From assembly GCA_001939145.1 (NCBI GenBank), contig LSRX01001153.1:47136-111135 (forward strand): a DNA stretch of 64,000 nucleotides, in the 5' to 3' direction. The notes beneath the pieces were generated by a model. It did not search any database and was not told where the DNA came from. It worked only from the letters and a program-made list of their open reading frames with translations. Numbering within the stretch: position 1 is the first letter of the stretch; every line of letters begins with the position of its first letter. The stretch comes from Symbiodinium microadriaticum (Eukaryota > Sar > Dinophyceae > Suessiales > Symbiodiniaceae). A program made the translations under genes and the position numbers. This document shows, piece by piece, positions 32,784 through 42,605 of the stretch.

Positions 32784-33038
32784 ATGGCGGTTCTTCGTTC
32801 ATGTATCCCAAATCTCGACGACATGTTTCGGGACAGGGAGTACCGCGCGACCCGAGACGCCAACGCCGCTAGCAGCAGCGATATCCCACCAGCAGTTATT
32901 CAGCGGAGATGGAAGAGGCGAATGAAGCTCCGCAAGCCCTCTTTGATGACACCGCTTCCTGCCTATTATGCCATCCGACAGATGGCGAATGGGAGCACGT
33001 CTAGAAGACTAGCAGCTCCCTTGACATCAAGCGGATAG
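32784..33038 (+). CDS. Possible small protein (84 aa, ATG start)
   Basis: An ATG-started, GC3-biased frame: a short N-terminal helix, an acidic/basic middle (DDMFRDREYRATRDANAASS), a strongly basic stretch (RRWKRRMKLRKP) and a polar tail. It may be a nucleic-acid-binding or nuclear-targeting sequence, but this is composition only. No paralogue in the window. Confidence 0.33.
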   Translation: MAVLRSCIPNLDDMFRDREYRATRDANAASSSDIPPAVIQRRWKRRMKLRKPSLMTPLPAYYAIRQMANGSTSRRLAAPLTSSG

Positions 33039-33571
33039 CCTTCATTCTCAGTCAGCCTGGCCCCACTGTACAAACTCAGTAATTAGTGACCCTCCAACAC
33101 GACCAAAAAGAAATAAAAACTCTCTCGCCCTGTTGCTCTCGGATGCTGAACTGACGACCTGATGCCCGCGGGATGTCTTGTTCTTGTATCCAATTGCCCT
33201 CCAACTCTCTCTGACGCCCTCTGTTGTGTGCTTGCTCCGTCCAAGGCCTTCCGCACACCGTGTCCATGAGTCTCTCAAGGTTGGTGACTCGGGGAAAGTG
33301 CAGCTGCTGCTCAAGCCGGCACCATGATAGGGTTCTGTAATCCTCGAAATAGCAGCTGGCTACCGAATACGGATGTAGAAGTCCCCTGACTCTGTGTGCC
33401 ACAACGATGTCTTACTGTCGTGCATTCGACACGGAGTCTCGGATCTAGCTGTGATGTCAACCTAATTCCAAACCTTCAGCTCCTATGACTATGCCTATGT
33501 CGGCTTGAAGGCCTGCGAAAGACACGGGTTTGCAAGGATCCCATATGACTGCACATGAGCACCAGAATCAG

Positions 33572-34479
33572 CTAGCTAGCAGAGTCAACAGAACTTCTCA
33601 CGGGCCCGTGCTGCCAAAGGAGCACCAGCTCATCCACCATCATCCCAACCCGAAGTTTAAACACCATGACTTCAAGACACTCTGCCCCTTCGAGCTTGGC
33701 CGCTTGCAATTCCATGGCGTGTGGCCCCGGACACGTCGGGCTGCAGTGCAACTGGCACTTGGCCAGGTTGAGGCGTAGCGCACTGCAGCACAATCCCAAG
33801 CTGTTGAATTTATCGTAAAACAGCAAGCGTGGGAGCCCATAACGTGCCATCATCCATATAGTCATATAGATGAGAAAGAGAGCCCAACTGAACTCCGACT
33901 CCGCCTCTGCAAACAACGCAGGGGACTCCGGCGCCCCGTGCTTGATCCCCCTTGCCATCCGCAACAAACTACATCCCCAAGGCGTCTGCAGGATCCCTTC
34001 AACGTTGGCCAGCAGGCCCTGCCAGCAAACATACTCCGCCTCGAAGCTCACTAAAGGCCGGAGTTTCTGCAGGAGTTTGTTCCTGTCTAGGCAGTCAAAG
34101 GTCAAAGGCCTTGCGCAGGTCCAACTCGTGCCCGCTTCCCGCGAGAGCTCCATCAACCTCCAAACGGTTTGGCGATGTGGAGCGGCACATTATGCCGGCG
34201 AGGCGGGAGCGACACCCTGGCAATCTGCATGTGCCAACAACGTCTTGAAGACGACCTGCTGCCTGCCCCTGAGGCGATTGGCCTCAAGTCCCAAGGCTGA
34301 GCTTCGGCAGCAACACCAAGACGGGTCGGTTTCCGCTGCCCAGGGACCACCTGCGTCGTCAGCACCCTGTACCATTCTAGCACGTGAGAGAACCCTCCTG
34401 GCACCTCCGCGACCGCAAGAAGCAGCTCGGCACTGGTAAGATCAATGCCAACTGCTTTGCTTTGCTTAAGGCTGGACAA
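33572..34479 (-). pseudogene. Reverse transcriptase, frameshifted across the catalytic motif
   Basis: Segments in order: GIDLTSAELLLAVAEVPGGF (template-binding region), a WDLRPIA block, FDCLDRNKLLQKL (first catalytic Asp region), GIKHGAPESPALFAEA, then the catalytic box, and LRLNLAKCQL. The box reads YMDDGTLWAP only in a second frame (TAT ATG GAT GAT at 33849-33860). In the main frame the same bases give YMTIWMMA. A near-duplicated TATATG appears just before it, consistent with a small insertion. Additional shifts separate the N-terminal blocks. Confidence 0.75.
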
Positions 34480-34927
34480 AGCTTTCCGGAGCTAAAGGGT
34501 CTGACATCCGAACTCGCTCGTTGAACTGCTGCACGCGGATCCCCTTGCTGATTCACGACCCTCACGTCGCCTGGGCTTCAGCTCACGGAACGCTTGCCAA
34601 TCCCCTTCTTGGCACAGGTGTGCTGTCGCGCAAGGTGTTCAATGATGTCCTGATCCAAATTTGTCCACTTGGTGTAACCCCTCCGACCCACTTCCTCGCT
34701 CTGGCGTCGTGTCTCGTGTGAGCCTTCTGGCATGCAAGCCAAAGCAACCCTCGACCAGCTCATGGTCCGTGCCCAGCGTAAGGTGCGAGTTAACGTGTAT
34801 CCGACGCTGAAAACCCTCTGAAGTTCTTAAAAGCAAGCATGTCCATGATGTGTCCGTGTCTTCCTGCTTGCCTCGGCCGCGTAGTAGGAGTATTGAGCTG
34901 TGTGCTCCCTGGCGCAACCAACCCCAG

Positions 34928-35428
34928 TCATGTTTCCTGTGTGACTTTCTGGACAAAAGCACCTTTACCCTCCCTGGCAACCGGTGTAACGAGGGTCCCG
35001 TCCTGCACCCGAGAGAAGGTTGTGTTGAGATCTTCCTGGAAGATCACCCTGTGTGCATTCTGTCGAGCCGTCCTCCCCTTGCTCCTCATAAGCTGATGCC
35101 GTAATTCCCGGGCTAAAGTGAGCCGCGCCACACCAGATTCCCACTTCCCTTTCCAATTGTTCCATCTTGAACGGCCCTCAAGCCAAAAAAAGTTTTGTTC
35201 AAAAAAGTGTCTGAATTCCGCCTCCGTGCTTTGGAATGCATCCCAAATAGCTGCCTCGGCTACCTTGAGCTCATATCCCGCTTTGCCACAATCCACCCTG
35301 GCTTCTGGTTCCACGTCCTCCTTGATGACCACCCTGTGCATGTCCGTGCCCGGTGGTACCGGCTTCTGCGAGCTTGCGATGAGCGAGTCTGTGCCGGTCG
35401 CCCACTCCACATCCACAGGGCTAATCAT
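34928..35428 (-). pseudogene. Retrotransposon linker region between endonuclease and RT (tentative)
   Basis: A 166-codon reverse frame with a coherent mixed composition (EAAIWDAFQSTEAEFRHFFE; ARLTLARELRHQLMRSKGRT). Its place, upstream of RT blocks in the same orientation, and its basic helical end fit the spacer between the two enzymatic domains of LINE ORF2. No endonuclease active-site motif is confidently seen further upstream (35425-35706). Confidence 0.45.
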
Positions 35429-36234
35429 CGTCCAGCAGGGCCGTCGATCCCTTCACCCAGGATGCATGAGAGCCGTGTGCTCTTTCCAGCGCTGGCTTGA
35501 TGAAGCCCACATTCTCCGACCGTCCTTTGTCTGTGCCTCAACCTTCTGCATGGGCCCTCAGAAGCTTGGCATGCGGCCTCGCATGGCGGAGTCACCAGAG
35601 CCCTCACGGAAATTCGCCAAATCCATGCTTCTCCGGGTCCGAGCCCGTGTGAGCCAAGCAATTCAGCCACGCCAAGGGAGCTGAGGCCATCCTTCAACTT
35701 CTCCAAAATGGTCTGTCTTCTTGTTTCGCGTAGCCAGCCCCCCGAAGATCAAGGTTCGAAGCCGTCGGTCCCCGGAATCTTTGCTGCCCGAACTTCTAGG
35801 GATAGGTCACTGTCGCGACAGCATTTCGGCCAGTTGCCCTTCGAGCTTGGCAATGCGTTCATCGGCCTGCTCGGATCAACCCTGCGATCTTGCGTTCCAT
35901 GGTGGACTCGAGCCTGCTTAGGGCAGTTCTAAATGTTGCTGCGAAATCCCGCATCAAGGTCGGAGTCTGAGCCTCCAGCAAAGCTTCAAGGGTAACCTCG
36001 GACTGCCCTCTGGACCTCGCCGACTCTTGGGGCCACGCCCCTCGCCGAGCTCCTCGTCACTGGTCTCACGCACGTTCACCGCCACTTTGGATGCATCCTC
36101 GTCATTGCCCTTGCATTTACCGCCCGCTGCCCTCGTGTGCATGATGACGAAGTTCCGTATCACACCCCGGAACCCCGCCACAAGGTACAGAACCCGCACG
36201 CATTACCCCCGTTGCGCCTGATCAGGTCGTAGAG

Positions 36235-36455
36235 GATTTGCGAGTTTTTGGATTTAGATGTTGGGGGTTGAGGTTTAGGGGCTTGGGATGTAGGGTTTAG
36301 GGTTCAAGGGTGTAGGACTCAAGGTTCAGGTCTGTAAGGCTGCAAAAGGTTTCTACTTGATTCACTCCTTAGGTTTCGTGTTGGGCACAAGATTCTCGCT
36401 GGATTCGCTCCCTAGGGTTTTCGTTTCAGGCACACATATCCCGCTGGGTTGTCCT
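36235..36455 (+). repeat. Telomere-like tract plus two units of a 45-bp minisatellite
   Basis: GGTTTAGGGGCTTGGGATGT and TAGGGTTTAGGGTTCAAGGG, then at 36355-36450 two units of GATTCACTCCTTAGG...TTTCGT...GGGCACAAG type, the same family as 42120-42605. Confidence 0.65.
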
Positions 36456-36559
36456 TGGATCAATGGAAGTTTGGGTCCGGAGTTTTGCCGGGTTTTGAGA
36501 GGTTTTGCCTCTTGCTTTTGCATTTCGCATCATTTCGTTTTTTGGGCTGGGGCTGGATG

Positions 36560-36650
36560 ATGCTGGCTGCTGGGCGGGCTAGTGGGCTAGTGGACTGGCT
36601 GGGCTGGGACTGGCGGGGCTGGCTGGGCTGGGCTGGGTTGGCCGGCGTCT
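36560..36650 (+). repeat. GCTGG-type minisatellite
   Basis: Repeated GGCTGG/GGGCTAGT units (TGGCTGGGCTGGGACTGGCG and similar). Confidence 0.7.
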
Positions 36651-36892
36651 CTTTGCGCACATTTAATGACAGTTCGAAACTAATGAAAATGCAGCTTGAA
36701 ACGAAATTCACACAATCTGTTCTTATCCCGTTCTTGAGGGTTTAAGGTTCGGGGTTTGCAAGTTTTGGATTTGGTGGTTATTCCAAATAACACGTATGTG
36801 GGGACGGCCAAATGTCAGAACTTTCGCGTGAAAGATCGTAAAAGTGTTTTCCTTTCGCGGCTACGGAACTTTCGCGGAGCTTATCTACGGCC

Positions 36893-36950
36893 GTATGTAT
36901 GTATGTATGTATGTATGTATGTATATTTATATACATATATGAGGCTGCAT
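36893..36950. repeat. (GTAT)n microsatellite
   Basis: GTATGTATGTATGTATGTAT followed by TTATATACATATA. Confidence 0.88.
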
Positions 36951-37039
36951 CCTTTAGGTTTCATTTGGCTCAGCAGACATATTTGCATATATAGTGGCAG
37001 ATACAAATACTATATTCAATACAAGCTTGTCTATAAATA

Positions 37040-37430
37040 GTAGCAAAAATTTTATGGATATGAAGGATAACACGATATTGAACAATTCATAACTTATAAA
37101 TCGAAGTTAGTTCTAAACTTATTTGTACTACATCATTTTTGTTCTGCGTTACATGAAACCAAGAACTTATTGAAGTAGTCGAGCACCGAGAACCTTCAGG
37201 CTGCAAGAAACACCATCGGGTGCCGGTTATTATGTATGGTGTACCTGAGACATGTTGAATGAGACCTCGATGCTATTTCATATAGAAACGTATATCAGTA
37301 TATCGATTTGCGATAATTGTAGTGACCGCTATAGATTCGCGATGTCCTTGTTGACTTCTTGCATGAGTCATTGTCTACCTGAGACACAAATGTGTCCCCA
37401 GACCTTCAAAATCGAAAAGTCCGGTCCTGG
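37040..37430. other. AT-rich stretch, nothing recognised
   Basis: No coding signal or repeat structure beyond AT-richness. Confidence 0.4.
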
Positions 37431-37439
37431 TCTGCCCCC

Positions 37440-38370
37440 CCTTCAAACACGAGAAGATAAATCCTCTACTTCATGTTCCAAAACTTGGAGAGAGCTTCAT
37501 CCAAGTTACTCTTGGTAAGAGAAGAGCGCTTCTTTTTTTAGAAGAGAGCTTCATTACCTTTTGGTACGTCGCCTCTTATTCTGAGAAGATTGAAGAAACC
37601 TCCCTCCTAGCAGAAGAGGACAGAGCCCCCCAGATTTCAACAACAACGCACAAGTTCTCTACCTGATCGTCGAAAAACAAGAGCAGAGCTTCCTGCAATT
37701 ATTTAACGAGAATAAAGCGAGCTCCTCATCGTCTTGATCGGCGAGAAGAGAGCTCATTACCTCTCGGTGCAAGAAGAGATCCCCTGGCAAAAGAGGACAG
37801 AATGAAAGCTTCCTCCACTCTCATGAGACAGAACAAAGCTCCATATCAAAAAGACAGACAGGCCCCTCCAAGATCTCGAGAAAACAGAAAGCTCCGTCTA
37901 CCCCTCAACCGGTAAGAAGAAACCTTTCTCTCCAAGTGAAGGCCGTAAGGGAAGGAGATCTTGAGTATCCCCGTTACCTCATCAAAATATTGAAGAGAGT
38001 ATACGCTCAAGAAGAAAAGGGTGGAGCTCCTCCGAAATTTGGTCGTCCCCTCAACTTTCAAAATGAAAGGAAACTCCTCCACCTCATGATCTAAAACAAG
38101 AAGAAAACTCCCCCAAGTTATTCGTGGTAAGAGAAGACAGCTTCTTTCTAGAAGAGAGCTGCCCTACCTCTTGGCAAGTCGCTACTCAGTCTTGAGAAAA
38201 GTAAAGAGGCTTCACTCCTAGCCAGAGAGGACAGAGCTGCTTTACCTCTTGGTAGAGGAGGGGATCCCCTGGCAGGTCCGCTACCAAACAATTCAGATTC
38301 AGAAGAGAGGCCTTTCTAAAACCTCGAGAAACAGAAGAGCTCTGTTTACCTCTCTGTCGACAGGAAAATT
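37440..38370. repeat. Degenerate purine-rich repeats with a diverged duplication of about 620 bp
   Basis: AGAAGAGAGCT/AGAGGACAGAG words recur throughout. The block 37440-37625 realigns with 38055-38235: both contain CAAGTTA(C/T)T(C/-)..TGGTAAGAGAAGA, TAGAAGAGAGCT, CTCTTGG/CTTTTGG and GAGGACAGAGC. Confidence 0.6.
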
Positions 38371-38585
38371 ACGCTTTGCGGCGTGCCCTTCCGAATACAT
38401 ACAGACGGCAAGTAACATAATGCATGTGCATGCATCTGCACTCTACAACATGTCTGAGAAGCGAGCCGGCGGGACCTGTAGTCATCATGTCGTTGCATTG
38501 CAAGCGACGGAACTGACTCTACGAATCACAGGTTACCATACGGCTCCTAAGATCATTGTGTACAGACTGGTATGAGTGCTGAACA

Positions 38586-38820
38586 ACACCCAAGGATGAT
38601 AAAACAGATGCTAAACAAAAGAGAAAAACAAAAGATGATAAACACGATCAGAAGGATGATAAAGATGGTAAAGATAATGAAAAGACTGATGAAGATGATG
38701 AGAAGAATGATAAAATAATGAAAAGGATGATACATATCATGAATCTGATGATCAAAAATACTATAAACATGGTAAAAACTGATGATAAGATGGTGAAAAG
38801 GACGATAAAGATGATGAAAT
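38586..38820. repeat. GATGATAAA-type imperfect repeat
   Basis: A-rich sequence made of GATGATAAA/GATGATGA variants; a simple-sequence region with no coding support. Confidence 0.7.
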
Positions 38821-38841
38821 AATGATGGGGCGGTGGCCCAA

Positions 38842-40432
38842 TCGCAGCAAATTTTGGCAAAATTTGCTGCGAAAGTAGGAAGCAACCAATCATCGCAAAC
38901 TTTGCCAACTGATTATGGGCAAAACTTGCTGCGATTGACTTGTTCGTGGTTACCTTTTAATCAGGAAAAAACCAATCGCTGCAAACTTCGCCAATCGATT
39001 CTTTGGCGCAATTGACCTGTTCGTGGTTAGATTTTTAAATCAGGAAACAACCAATCGCAGCAAATTTTGCCAACCGATTCTTGGGCAAAGTTTGTTGCGA
39101 AAGTAGGAAGCAACCAATCGCAGCAAATTTTGCCAACCGATTCTTGGGCAAAATTTGTTGCAAATAAATGTTACAAACCGATTTTGTGGCAAAAACTTGC
39201 TGCGATTGACTTGTTCGTGGTTACCTTTAAATCAGGAAAGAACCAATCGCTGCAAACTTCGCCAATCGATTCTTTGGCGAAATTTGCTGCGATGACCTGT
39301 TCGTGGTTAGACTTTTAAATCAGGAAACAACCAATCGCAGCAAATTTTGCCAACCGAATCTTGAGCAAAATTTGCTGCGAAAGTAGCAAGCAACCCATCA
39401 TCGCAAACTTTGCCAACTGATTATGGGCAAAACTTGCTGCGATTGACTTGTTCGTGGTTACCTTTAAATCAGGAAAGAACCAATCGCTGCAAACTTCGCC
39501 AATCGATTCTTTGGCGAAATTTGCTGCGATGACCTGTTCGTGGTTAGACTTTTAAACCAGGAAACAACCAAACACAGCAAATTTTGCCAACCGAATCTTG
39601 AGCAAAATTTGCTGCGAAAGTAGGAAGCAACCCATCATCGCAAACTTTGCCAACTGATTATGGGCAAAACTTGCTGCGATTGACTTGTTCGTGGTTACCT
39701 TTTAATCAGGAAAGAACCAATCGCTGCAAACTTCGCCAATCGATTCTTTGGCGCAATTTGCTGCGATGACCTGCTCGTGGTTAGACTTTTAAATCAGGAA
39801 ACAACCAATCGCAGCACATCTTGCCAACTGCTTCTTGGGCAAAGTTTGCTGCGAAAGTAGGAAGCAACCAACCAATCGCAGCAAATTTTGCCAACCGATT
39901 CTTGGGCAAAATTTGCTGCGATTGCTTTGTTCGTGTTTGTTTTTGCGTCAGGAAGGAACCAATCGTGGTAACATTTTGCAAACCGATTTTTGGGCAAAAC
40001 TTGCTGCGACTGACTTGTTCGTGGTTACATTCAATTCAGGAAGGAACAATCGCAGCAAATTTTGCCAACCGATTCTTTGGCGAAAATTTGCTGCGATTGC
40101 TTTGTTCGTGCTTATTTGCAAATCAGGAGAGAACCAATCGCAGCAAATTTTGCCAGCCGATTCTTTGGCAAAATTTGTTGCGATTGCTTTGTTCGTGTCT
40201 ATTTTTAAATCAGGAAGGAACGGTAACATTTTGCAAACAGATTTTTGGGCAAAACTTGCTGCGATTGACTTGTTCGTGGTCACATTTAAATCAGGAAGGA
40301 ACCAATCGCAGCAAACTCGCCAACCGATTATTTGGCGAAATTTGCAGCAATTGACTTGTTCGTGGTAATTTCGCCAACCGATTCTTGTGCAAATTTGCTG
40401 CGATTGATTTGGGTTGTATTTAAATTAGGAGG
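38842..40432. repeat. Hairpin-forming tandem satellite, about 20 units
   Basis: Each unit carries an inverted repeat of the form CAATCGCAGCAAATTTTGCC, a 12-nt loop (AACCGATTCTTG or variant), and the exact reverse complement. The example at 39873-39924 has perfect 20-bp arms. The hairpin is followed either by AAAGTAGGAAGCAAC (units of about 63 bp) or by TTGACTTGTTCGTGGTTACC and AAATCAGGAA (about 87 bp). Units starting 39241, 39328 and 39391 recur at 39478, 39565 and 39628, a higher-order period of about 237 bp. At 38842-38872 a unit without loop forms two 15-bp arms around one G. Long frames across it on both strands are repeat artefacts. Confidence 0.93.
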
Positions 40433-40439
40433 CAGTAAT

Positions 40440-40780
40440 AGGATGACGCATCAAAAAATTGATAAGCATCTAAAAATGTTTTACCACGGTAGCCATCCAA
40501 AAATTTGACCATGGCTTGAAAGTTTGAGCTCAGGATTGGGGACTGTTGCAATGGATTGCGCGAACGCTCTGCGAAAGACTCCGCGAAAGCTCGAGTGTTT
40601 CTTGAAGGCAATACGCCGCCACAGTTTCTCACAGCAGCATTGTGTGAGCTCAGTCAGAGGAAGTTCGGACGTAAAAACAGAGATACCTCGTGAGGCGCCA
40701 TCGTCCGAAGCCACGTTTCGAATAGATGCAGGAGGCGGCCCGTAGATACCATGGCGATGGAAATAATGGTTTGTTTTCAA
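40440..40780. other. No supported gene
   Basis: Mixed sequence between the satellite and the next microsatellite. A reverse frame is open over 40481-40780 but continues as repeat translation. Confidence 0.4.
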
Positions 40781-40784
40781 GCCT

Positions 40785-40946
40785 GTATGTACGTACGTAC
40801 GTGCGTGTTTGTGCATACTGCATGTATAGTGCATGTATGTACATGTGTTTATATACATATACACATATGTGTTATATTGTATGTGTGTGCATATACATAC
40901 ACACATGTGTGTACATACATACATACATACATACATACATCATTCA

Positions 40947-40982
<36 letters not shown>

Positions 40983-40990
40983 TATATGGG
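40785..40990. repeat. GTAC/CATA/TA microsatellite cluster
   Basis: GTACGTACGTACGTGC, then TATACATATACACATATG, then long (CATA)n and (TA)n runs. Confidence 0.9.
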
Positions 40991-41039
40991 ACAAGGTCCT
41001 CTAGGGTGCATTCGGCTCCGCAGATATGAAAGCATACAT

Positions 41040-41575
41040 CCGTATTCGAATTGTTGGACGTATTTGAATCCTCTGGCCTATTTGAGAATCCAAATAGTTC
41101 AATTAATTCAAACCAGGGAACCAAGGTTTTGAATTACTTGAATTCTCGGATCCATTTGAGAATTCAAATAATTCACACAATTCAATTCCCTGATTTGAAG
41201 TATTTGAATTGTTTGAATGCTCAAAGGGGCCCGACAATTCAAATAATTCAAGTAATTCAAATCCCTGATTCCCTGAATTGAATTGTTTGACTTGTTTGAA
41301 TTGCTTGAATTCTTACATGGATCCTGGGCAAAAGAACGGGTGTTTGGATTGAATTATTAAAATCATTTGAATTCTCTGGCCTATTTGAGAATTCAAATAA
41401 TTCAAACATTTCAAACCAGGGAGCTCGGCTCCATTTGAATTGTTTGAATTCGCAAAGGGACCCGTGAATTCAAGTATTTCAAGTTCCTGATTCCCTGAAT
41501 TGGCGTGTTTGATTTTTTTGAATTATTTGAATTCTTAAGTGGATCCTGGGCAAAAGGACGGGTGTTTGATTTGAG
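41040..41575. repeat. TTTGAATTC/AATTCAAA palindromic low-complexity array
   Basis: Dozens of TTTGAATT and AATTCAAA words on both strands, with recurring longer blocks: CTGGCCTATTTGAGAAT(C/T)C appears twice (41080 and 41380), TTCTTA(C/A)(A/G)TGGATCCTGGGCAAAA twice (about 41310 and 41535), and AAAGGGGCCCG or AAAGGGACCCG twice. Probably a diverged tandem duplication of about 230-300 bp. Confidence 0.7.
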
Positions 41576-41579
41576 AATG

Positions 41580-42025
41580 CAGATTTTTCTTGATGCCTAT
41601 CAGATTTTCTTGATGCCTATTCACTACCACGACAACCCCTTTAGGCTCTGCAGATCCTCTTTACTGCACATTGCACCGTATGAGCTTCCAACAGCCTTAC
41701 AAATCGAATCCAAGTACTGAGGACCCGTTCAAGCTAGACGTTCGCCATGCAACAGGTACGACGAAAAGGCCCGGAGTTCAAATGTGTACGGGCTGCGGTG
41801 TCAAACGATGCAAAGGTGCAGGAACTCATTCTCTTCAGGGCTTAATTAAGGTTCACGGCTTACACTTACAAGGTCTCTGGAAACAGCTAGAAAAGCGATA
41901 GGTTTTAAGGCTCGCCTGTCTTTTTGAAACTCAGTCGATTGAAGATGCTAAGGCAAAACCTATTTTTAAACCCTGTCACATTGCCGTTTTGTATAAGCCG
42001 TTGACACGGACCTTTACAACAACCC
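41580..42025. other. No supported gene
   Basis: Short forward frame 41671-41901 only. A TTTTCTTGATGCCTAT duplication occurs at 41585-41620. Confidence 0.35.
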
Positions 42026-42029
42026 TCAT

Positions 42030-42605
42030 TTAGGGCCTTTGGCTTAAAGGTTTTGGTCTCAGCGTTTAAAGGTTCAGGGGTTTAAGATTTAAGGCTTAGG
42101 GTTCAAGGCTCCAGGGTTTAGGGTTTCGTCTCCGGCAAAAGGTTCCTGTCGGATTCACTCCTTAGGGTTTTCAGTGTTGGGCACAACTCTCGCTGAATTC
42201 ACTCCTTAGGGTTTTCGTCTCAGGACAAACATCCTGCTGGATTCACGCCTCAGGGTTTTCACCTTGGGTAAAAGGTTCCTCCTGGATTCACTCTCTAGGG
42301 GTTTTCGTCTTTGGATCACGGGTTTAGGGATTAAGGTTTACGAGTTTTGGATTTAGTCTAGGGGTTTGGATCAAGGGTTCAGGGTTTAGGGGTTAGGATT
42401 TCGGGCTCACGTTTCGGGGCTTTAGGGCTGAGGGTCTCGAGTTTCGTTTTGGGCAACGGGTTCTTGCTGGATTCACTCTTTAGGGTTTTCGTCTTTGGGA
42501 AAAGGTTCCTGCTGGATTCATGGCTTAGGGTTTTCGTGTTGGGCAAAAGGTTCCTGCTGGATTCAGTCTTTGGGGTTGTCGTTTTGGGCAAAAGGTTCGC
42601 GGCGG
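42030..42605. repeat. Telomere-like sequence mixed with a 45-bp minisatellite (about 8 units)
   Basis: TTTAAGG/TTTAGGG words at 42030-42130 and 42320-42440 flank two runs of a 45-bp unit (GGATTCACTCTTTAGGGTTT, then TCGTCTTTGGGAAAAGGTTC, then CTGCT): four units at about 42122-42310 and four at about 42440-42605. Because 45 is divisible by 3, the reverse strand stays open with a 15-residue repeat (KTKTL..ESSRNL.P). I regard that frame as unproven. Confidence 0.75.

Larger units (their letters stand above)
33076..35706 (-). mobile_element. Decayed non-LTR retrotransposon of a second lineage
   Basis: Reading leftward: a linker-like segment (34928-35428), RT N-terminal blocks (34153-34479), RT palm (33572-34156) and a C-terminal region (33076-33402, with ELEGNWIQEQDIPRASGRQF). 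The GIKHGAPESPALF block differs from the GISQGCTLSPLFF of the element at 19 kb, so these are different families. Several frame changes and stops show it is inactive. Forward-strand frames over the same bases are shadows. Confidence 0.7.

Noticed and set aside
33870..34439. 189-codon forward frame
   Set aside because: Lies antisense to recognisable reverse-transcriptase blocks; a shadow of the retrotransposon.
36950..36985. Possible relic of the dinoflagellate trans-splicing leader
   Set aside because: Only a CATTTGGCTCA-like match to part of the leader, with a missing base and no following conserved end; the same bases are better explained by the motif shared with 40980-41035.
39821..40368. 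Two overlapping 177-codon forward frames and a 111-codon reverse frame
   Set aside because: All run through the hairpin satellite. Open frames exist in several phases because the repeat lacks stops, and repeat units change length out of frame.
38842..40432. CRISPR-like array (repeat-spacer regularity)
   Set aside because: Units are 63-87 bp inverted repeats with repeated, not unique, spacers; there are no cas genes and the context is eukaryotic.
42379..42591. Protein with a 15-residue tandem repeat (reverse strand)
   Set aside because: The 45-bp minisatellite period is divisible by three, which alone keeps the frame open. No start, splice or paralogous coding evidence; kept only as a finding.
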